From NCBI GenBank assembly GCA_031278315.1, contig JAITKS010000202.1:1-8284 (forward strand): a stretch of DNA of 8,284 nt, in the 5' to 3' direction. Made by a program: the position numbers and the translations under genes. The DNA is from Planctomycetaceae bacterium. GTDB lineage: Bacteria > Planctomycetota > Planctomycetia > Pirellulales > Thermoguttaceae. This document shows positions 5,201 through 8,284 of the stretch, in pieces. Every line of letters starts with the position of its first letter. Positions within the stretch are counted from its first letter, which is position 1. The notes below the pieces were generated by a model, which was not told the DNA's origin, did not search any database, and was given only the letters and a program-made list of their open reading frames with translations.

Positions 5201-7208
5201 TTCAGTTCAGTCGGGCATGTCAAAACAGCCTAGAATTGTTACGGAAAAAGGTTGGAATAAATCGGATAATAGTTTATCAATTTCGATTTCAAAAAGAGGA
5301 ATGGAAACCGTTAAGGGAGCAAAGTCGGCAAAAAATATTGAAAATTTTTGGGAAACTTTTTTTTCAAATAATAAAGTCGATGAAAAGTATATTCGTGAAA
5401 TTATCGATATTTTCAAAAATGATTTGAGTCCATACAATCCGAAAGAAAAACGAGTGAAAGCAGCTGAACAACTTGTTTGTTTGATCGAGTCGGCATTACT
5501 TGCGGACAATTTGTATCCTTGGATGTACGAGGTATTAGCGTTGTCTCTTTATACTAAAGGCGCACCGAAGTCAGAGCTTGAACGTGCGGTATTATCGGCA
5601 GCGGATTTTTGTAACGATAATGAAGACTTAATGAATATTGCAATGTTTATGCAAACGATAGGTTTAATGGATCGTGCGTTTATATTATTCTGGCAGGCGT
5701 TGGAATCGGCACCGCCTCAAATTGAATATTATGCGGCAGCGTTTCGATTAGCGGAGAACATGTATTCACGAGATCACAAAGATTTAACGGAGCAGCAAAT
5801 TATAGGTAGTGAAAAGGCTCTTTGTCTTGCGTCGCTTGCAATAATTTCGATGGAATGGGACAGCTTGAATGCTCAAAAAGTAATTCAACGAGCTAATGAC
5901 GCAATGGATATGTTACATGCGAAAATGGAAAAAGAAGGACGTTTCACGGATGCGAATTTTCTTGCCAATAATATCAAAGAAGCGAGATTACGAGATTGTG
6001 TCGTTACTGTTGAATGGACTGGTAATGCCGGAGTGAGTCTTGCTGTTATTGAGCCGACTGGAAGTTGTTGTTGGTTTTTGAATCCGCGTACACTTGCGGG
6101 CGGAACGTTGAAATCAATTATGTTGAATGGGGATGGAATATCATCAGCGAAATCGAGTAAGAAACAGGTGTCGTATATTTGTCCGCGTGGTTTTAATGGA
6201 ACTTATCAAGTTGTAATTCACAAGGATTGGGGCAAGTTAGCAAATGGAATTGTGAATGTTAAAGTTGACACGGCAACTGTTGTAGGCAATTCTTTTGTAA
6301 GCAAAAATGAAAAACTCAAACAGATAGACAAACAGACAGACAATGCCGATTCTAGTATTTCAAAAATTCATGATATACAAACTGATTCCGTAAAAGGTGA
6401 CGTAACAGGAGAGAGTATTGTAGGCAATTCGATTGATCTTTCAGATTCGTTTTCGGGCAATAAGGGAAAGTTTAGAGCTTATCCGGTTAGGGATGGTAAT
6501 AGCGGCGTTATAGTAACGTTTGATTTAAACGAAGGACGGCGATTAGAGAATATCGAACAAGTAAAACTTGATGTTGCGGAGATTCGTGCGAGTGTAGCAA
6601 GAAAAGCGTTGACTCAATTTAATATTTTACGGAGACTAAAAAATGATGCTGTTTTAGCGCAGGTTACATCTAACACGGGAGTAGGTTATTTAGTTGATGA
6701 TTCTAATTCAGACACGGGGGCGGTTACTATATTAAACAAGGGGCGCAGCAGCAACAGTAATAGTAGTAGAGTTGGTAATTCAAGCGGGCAATTATTTGGT
6801 ACTGCCAATAGATATATTCCGTTTTTTGGTCAGAGTGTGATTGGATATCAGCCGTCTATTACGATGTTACAGGAAGGCACGCAATTGATGTCTAATGCTG
6901 TTATATCGGCGGATCGTTGTTATGTAAGATTATCACCTTCGCCGACTTTTTCTGATATTAGAGAGGTTTTCAAGTACAACATGGCGGATGGGGGCAGCGG
7001 AAGTACAACGAATACGGGAACGAATACGGGAACGAATTTAAACAACAATTCTAATTACAATAATTCTTATAATTCCAACAGTAGTTACGGAAACAGTTAT
7101 GGAAATAGTTACGGAAGCAGTTATGGAGGAGGTTATGGAGGAGGTTACGGAAGCAGTTATGGAGGTGGTTACGGAGGCAGCAGTTACGGAGGAGGAGGAT
7201 ATTATTGA
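2217..7208 (+). CDS. Giant exported VWA-domain protein with STN-like and DUF2135-like regions
   Basis: Of 1663 residues, the first 37 form an export signal: basic start, hydrophobic stretch (about 19-31), likely cleavage after SLLA. A VWA domain follows (about 88-265) with a complete metal-ion site: D96-T-S98-A-S100, T166 in GATD, D199 in YFGDG. After a beta-rich stretch comes one TPR-like unit (about 412-465), an Asn-rich linker (484-511) and a long helical region (518-740). Residues about 760-845 resemble the short secretin/TonB N-terminal (STN) fold (LIEQIKRQ..., VLLITDA, VYPIGDLA). A Gly/Met/Tyr tract (867-934) and a nine-serine run (988-996) lead to a helical region (about 1040-1260), a DUF2135/YfaP-like beta domain (about 1262-1352, IEPTG, NPRT, GTYQVVI), a domain with VISADRCYVRLSPSP (near 1562-1576) and a Gly/Asn/Tyr tail (1592-1663). 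The overall pattern recalls large planctomycete proteins of unknown function. An extracytoplasmic adhesion or scaffold role is inferred. Codon bias changes sharply about midway. Confidence 0.9.
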   Translation: MKAVTKILKHFTQISNFISSLILIVTVLMISTSSLLADDTELGSINIADSNKPKSEISTSEYDFYITPNNTGYIALGLRTKPIPSLASHEVVFLVDTSASQSGQIRTDTIDTLKATINNLPDNSRIQILAMDVDTTALTSAFVSKDSPELTGALKKLQRRVPLGATDLKKGIENARNIFNNNTSDNTSSAKKSVVYFGDGRSMAKSVEIPAFADEVKNYVEQKILFNACTISPASDFSFVTSFANQTGGNLVNFSLNVKNSIDNARETANKQKLTTIDLPDFGNIAGKQLSDSITATVIWVDQSSYSFPDSWEIFPTNIQPIRSDRETIIFAKTDAADLKSFDFKLKGQTAETDDEINLSWQIKPSQSQILPSGKIIKTGKQFLAGLVETATRDGGLTLPIIDRESLNSFNNAFIENIDAQLEKAKISLETGNPKQATPILENVLKLDPSNKIAVRYLEVARHDESTNTVTFAGDSDPVAILNGNNNSNNNTNSNNNTNSNNSNSANSTDNINLPAMVDTSIIERSITAQKIQNEVSAAINKAAKTMYLDPVGTEQNLRLMLTTVRENTTLDPNHRNMLVDRLGNVLKQTLNEQYYDTIRNAQLHETQYVQQLRAENISSIEEADARAIQIFNRFNALMNSDEYRTATTVAEQAMKLLPEATAPITAHRLAMMTSYIMEYNDLRHKRHTGFIESYMVLERSFVPIPEEPPITYIDPELWLILKERRKKRYEVSDLKEVSPAEQRLRDALDKSIDITVGTSEADNTLASLIEQIKRQTDEKLNIRIDPKLVDQGISSGIPIATEPVSYQGVKCRNILKSLLGGIAGADVSFCIDNEVLLITDALNAKKRMTSKVYPIGDLAVSPAPIGGMGMGMGMGMGMGMGGYGGMSGGYGGMGGYGMSGGYGGMSGGYGGYGGMSGGYGGMGGMGGYGMGGMYSVPVENIKRPIKGNNNSAEVKEKSPISVTKNPLDVNAVSKSNRRAVEVNSGNSSSSSSSSSVQSGMSKQPRIVTEKGWNKSDNSLSISISKRGMETVKGAKSAKNIENFWETFFSNNKVDEKYIREIIDIFKNDLSPYNPKEKRVKAAEQLVCLIESALLADNLYPWMYEVLALSLYTKGAPKSELERAVLSAADFCNDNEDLMNIAMFMQTIGLMDRAFILFWQALESAPPQIEYYAAAFRLAENMYSRDHKDLTEQQIIGSEKALCLASLAIISMEWDSLNAQKVIQRANDAMDMLHAKMEKEGRFTDANFLANNIKEARLRDCVVTVEWTGNAGVSLAVIEPTGSCCWFLNPRTLAGGTLKSIMLNGDGISSAKSSKKQVSYICPRGFNGTYQVVIHKDWGKLANGIVNVKVDTATVVGNSFVSKNEKLKQIDKQTDNADSSISKIHDIQTDSVKGDVTGESIVGNSIDLSDSFSGNKGKFRAYPVRDGNSGVIVTFDLNEGRRLENIEQVKLDVAEIRASVARKALTQFNILRRLKNDAVLAQVTSNTGVGYLVDDSNSDTGAVTILNKGRSSNSNSSRVGNSSGQLFGTANRYIPFFGQSVIGYQPSITMLQEGTQLMSNAVISADRCYVRLSPSPTFSDIREVFKYNMADGGSGSTTNTGTNTGTNLNNNSNYNNSYNSNSSYGNSYGNSYGSSYGGGYGGGYGSSYGGGYGGSSYGGGGYY
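3684..3728 (+). repeat. 18-bp tandem repeat encoding the Asn-rich linker
   Basis: AACAATACAAACAGTAAC occurs twice in perfect tandem (3684-3701, 3702-3719), followed by a half unit (3720-3728). It encodes the NNTNSN pattern of a flexible linker between the TPR-like region and the helical region. Being a multiple of three, copy-number change would keep the frame. Confidence 0.85.
4815..5018 (+). repeat. Gly/Met/Tyr low-complexity tract inside the VWA gene
   Basis: The tract begins with seven Met-Gly pairs coded by ATGGGN hexamers, then continues as imperfect GGYGGMSGGYGGMGG repeats to residue 934. All units are multiples of three, so length can change by slippage without frameshift. It follows directly after the STN-like region and probably acts as a long flexible spacer. 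The change of strand bias in the gene falls around here. Confidence 0.9.
6990..7205 (+). repeat. C-terminal Asn/Ser then Tyr/Gly repeat tail of the VWA protein
   Basis: The last 72 residues change from Thr/Asn/Gly (TNTGTNTG) through Asn/Tyr/Ser to SYGNSYGSSYGGGYGG repeats, ending in two tyrosines before TGA. The coding DNA repeats AGTTATGGA and GGAGGTTAC-like units. There is no LPXTG or other sorting signal that I recognise. The composition is like prion-like or adhesive Tyr/Gly tails, but function is not shown. Confidence 0.85.
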
Positions 7209-7250
7209 AAACGGCTATACAAACATCGCATTATGAATTTCGGCGGCAAC

Positions 7251-7286
7251 ATATTATTCTCACTTGAAATTTCATTTTTCGTTACA
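7251..7286 (+). repeat. Possible degenerate partial copy of the edge repeat
   Basis: Ungapped comparison with 8168 onward gives about 26 of 36 matching bases, including the blocks TATTC and ACTTGAAA. The terminal hairpin is missing. In AT-rich DNA this level of match is suggestive only. Confidence 0.35.
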
Positions 7287-7307
7287 AAAAATAAAACCGA
7301 AATGTAA

Positions 7308-7327
7308 AGACACGATGCCTTGTGTCT
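7308..7327. repeat. Short hairpin downstream of the VWA gene
   Basis: AGACACGA pairs with TTGTGTCT (one G-T wobble) around a four-base loop TGCC. It lies about 100 bases after the VWA stop codon. No T-run follows on either strand, so it is not a standard rho-independent terminator. It could protect a 3' end or be a member of a dispersed palindromic family. Confidence 0.5.
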
Positions 7328-7438
7328 CTATGATACAGAATAAACTAATTTATAAGAGACATTACAGAATTTTTCGTTTTTAGAGTTTGTCTTTTGTATT
7401 TTGACAAATGTTATGAACTAGAGAGTCGAAATTGAAAT

Positions 7439-7512
7439 TGGGGCAGGTAGGAATCGAACCCACGACCCGGGGATTATGAGTCCCCTGCTCTAACCAACTG
7501 AGCTACTACCCC
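7439..7512 (-). tRNA. tRNA with CAT anticodon (Met elongator, or Ile2)
   Basis: The reverse strand folds as a full cloverleaf: acceptor GGGGTAG/CTGCCCC (one G-T pair), D stem GCTC/GAGC, anticodon stem GGGGA/TCCCC with loop CTCATAA, a five-base variable loop and T stem GTGGG/CCTAC (one wobble) with loop TTCGATT. The anticodon is CAT and the discriminator base is A. It is not the initiator: bases 1 and 72 are paired, and the anticodon stem lacks the three G-C pairs next to the loop. Elongator Met is likeliest, but a lysidine-modified Ile tRNA reading ATA has the same gene anticodon and cannot be excluded. CCA is not encoded. It starts 24 bases after the smpB stop codon on the same strand, so joint transcription is possible. 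Confidence 0.95.
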
Positions 7513-7536
7513 AAAAATTTTGATAATTTTATTTAT

Positions 7537-8031
7537 TCATTTACGTTTTAACATTGAAAGTCTTATTGTTTTTGTTGCTTCGGCTTTTTTCTTTTCTGTA
7601 CGTTTATCGAATTCTTGTTTTCCTTTGCATAATCCCATTAAAACTTTAGCTTTTCCTCTTTTAAAGTACATCCGTAATGGAATAAGAGTTAAACCTTTTT
7701 CATAAGCCCGCATTGCAAATTTTGTAATTTCGCGGGAATGCAATAATAATTTTCGTTCTCGTTTCGGTTTATGGTTGAATCTATTAGCTTCTACATACTC
7801 TGGAATATCACAACCAACGAGCCAAACTTCGCCGTGTTTTACTTTACCATAAGAATCTGCCAAACTCGCTGTACCATTTCTTAAACTCTTGACCTCACTA
7901 CCAACAAGCAAAATACCGCATTCAAGCGTATCTAAAACCGAATATTCATGACGCGCCCGGCGATTTTCTGATATCACTCGTTCATTAGATTCTTTTGATT
8001 CTTGTTTAGTTTTCTTCTTTGATTTAACCAT
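7537..8031 (-). CDS. smpB: SsrA-binding protein SmpB (trans-translation)
   Basis: SmpB binds tmRNA and delivers it to ribosomes stalled on broken messages, so the unfinished protein is tagged and the ribosome freed. The 164-residue length fits the family (E. coli 160). Signatures are present in order: ENRRARHEY (22-30), GSEVKSLRNG (44-53), the ASLADSYG stretch (55-62), NRFNHKPKRERKLLLHSREI (83-102), PLRMYFKRGKAKV (118-130) and the basic C-terminal tail starting at GKQEFDKR. The tail residue before DKR is Phe141, where E. coli has His136. The N-terminal 20 residues are Lys/Glu-rich and variable, as usual. The start at 8031 is preceded by no good Shine-Dalgarno sequence; a farther ATG upstream reaches a stop after four codons. 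tRNA-CAT follows closely on the same strand. No ssrA (tmRNA) gene is seen in the window. Confidence 0.98.
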   Translation of the reverse strand: MVKSKKKTKQESKESNERVISENRRARHEYSVLDTLECGILLVGSEVKSLRNGTASLADSYGKVKHGEVWLVGCDIPEYVEANRFNHKPKRERKLLLHSREITKFAMRAYEKGLTLIPLRMYFKRGKAKVLMGLCKGKQEFDKRTEKKKAEATKTIRLSMLKRK

Positions 8032-8081
8032 AAGGGCAAGTATGTTACCTAACTTTCATATTAATACAAGTCCCCCCCTCA

Positions 8082-8120
8082 ATAAAATAAAAAAACTTTC
8101 CCAGTGTTCAGAGGAAAGTT
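8082..8120 (-). terminator. Probable rho-independent terminator for a minus-strand transcript
   Basis: On the minus strand AACTTTCC (8120-8113) pairs perfectly with GGAAAGTT (8101-8094) around an 11-base loop, and the stem runs straight into a T-rich tract (TTTTT, ATTTTATT). It would stop transcription entering from a gene beyond the right edge, so that smpB, starting about 50 bases further on, needs its own promoter. The stem has only three G-C pairs, so efficiency may be modest. Confidence 0.55.
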
Positions 8121-8165
8121 GTTATAAATAAATTGCAATATATCAGGGAATTTTTTATTGGTCTC

Positions 8166-8230
8166 GTAATATACTATTCATACTTGAAAATTCGGTATTT
8201 GTTTTAAACAAAACCAGCCCTGAAAGGGCG
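8166..8230 (+). repeat. Dispersed repeat copy B (about 65 bp, plus orientation)
   Basis: It begins GTAATATA, includes TTCGGTAT and GTTTTAAAC, and ends in GCCCT/AGGGC (8217-8221 with 8225-8229) with a GAA loop. It matches the reverse complement of 57-123 over its whole length. The loops of the terminal hairpin differ between copies (GAA here, TGC in copy A) while the stem is kept. Confidence 0.75.
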
Positions 8231-8241
8231 ATCGGATTATA

Positions 8242-8262
8242 ACCCGCCCCAGCGGGGCGGGT
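8242..8262. repeat. Perfect 9-bp GC-rich hairpin beside repeat copy B
   Basis: ACCCGCCCC (8242-8250) and GGGGCGGGT (8254-8262) are perfectly complementary around the loop AGC. It stands out sharply in AT-rich surroundings. With the GCCCT/AGGGC hairpin 12 bases away it forms a two-hairpin unit like known REP/BIME-type intergenic repeats. No T-run follows on the plus strand, so it does not look like a terminator. Copy A lies too near the left edge to tell whether it has the same partner, though no such hairpin is seen in its first 56 bases. Confidence 0.7.
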
Positions 8263-8284
8263 AAAATCCCCCAAAAACCTAAGC

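Noticed and set aside
5128..5427. Plus-strand alternative-frame ORFs in the VWA gene (also 2356-2568 and 2797-2985)
   Set aside because: The main frame is continuous with coherent domains on both sides, and these frames lack signals and domains.
7386..7408. TTTGTC/GACAAA hairpin as terminator for the tRNA or VWA transcript
   Set aside because: The stem is six weak pairs with an 11-base loop and no T-run follows on either strand.
7520..7705. Plus-strand open frame overlapping the smpB 3' end
   Set aside because: It is the antisense shadow of the conserved C-terminal half of smpB.

Overview
This AT-rich window carries three protein genes and one tRNA gene, separated by unusually repeat-rich intergenic DNA. 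The most likely source is a low-GC member of the Planctomycetota, probably from a metagenome or an uncultured lineage. The main reason is the giant secreted von Willebrand factor A (VWA) protein. Its domain order and C-terminal motifs match a family I associate with planctomycetes, though this is recalled family knowledge and not a search result. Weak Shine-Dalgarno signals and CACAGAG-type intergenic repeats fit but do not prove it.

Layout. Positions 1-411 are non-coding and hold one copy of a dispersed repeat (57-123) and a 10-bp inverted repeat. accD (412-1284, +) encodes the carboxyltransferase beta subunit of acetyl-CoA carboxylase. Positions 1285-2216 hold no gene. They contain a dense repeat island (1314-1687) with a 19-bp terminal-inverted-repeat element, twin GC-rich hairpins, two CACAGAG repeats and a tandem TTCCGATT tract, followed by a candidate promoter and long leader. 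The 1663-residue VWA protein (2217-7208, +) fills the centre. A short spacer with a degenerate repeat copy and a small hairpin separates it from a convergent minus-strand pair, tRNA-CAT (7439-7512) and smpB (7537-8031). To the right lie a minus-strand terminator-like hairpin (8082-8120) and a second full copy of the edge repeat (8166-8230), inverted relative to the first and next to a perfect GC hairpin.

Function. accD (fatty acid synthesis), smpB (ribosome rescue) and the tRNA are housekeeping genes with no obvious functional link to each other. The central gene looks like an exported, multi-domain surface or periplasmic adhesion/scaffold protein. It stands alone as its own transcription unit, and no neighbour suggests a pathway for it.

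Most notable points: nucleotide strand bias flips sharply inside the giant VWA gene near its Gly/Met-rich tract; its DUF2135-like domain appears to have lost its acidic cluster; and the accD-VWA intergenic region is a nested repeat island with a MITE-like element. I found no convincing previously undescribed defence or mobile system.
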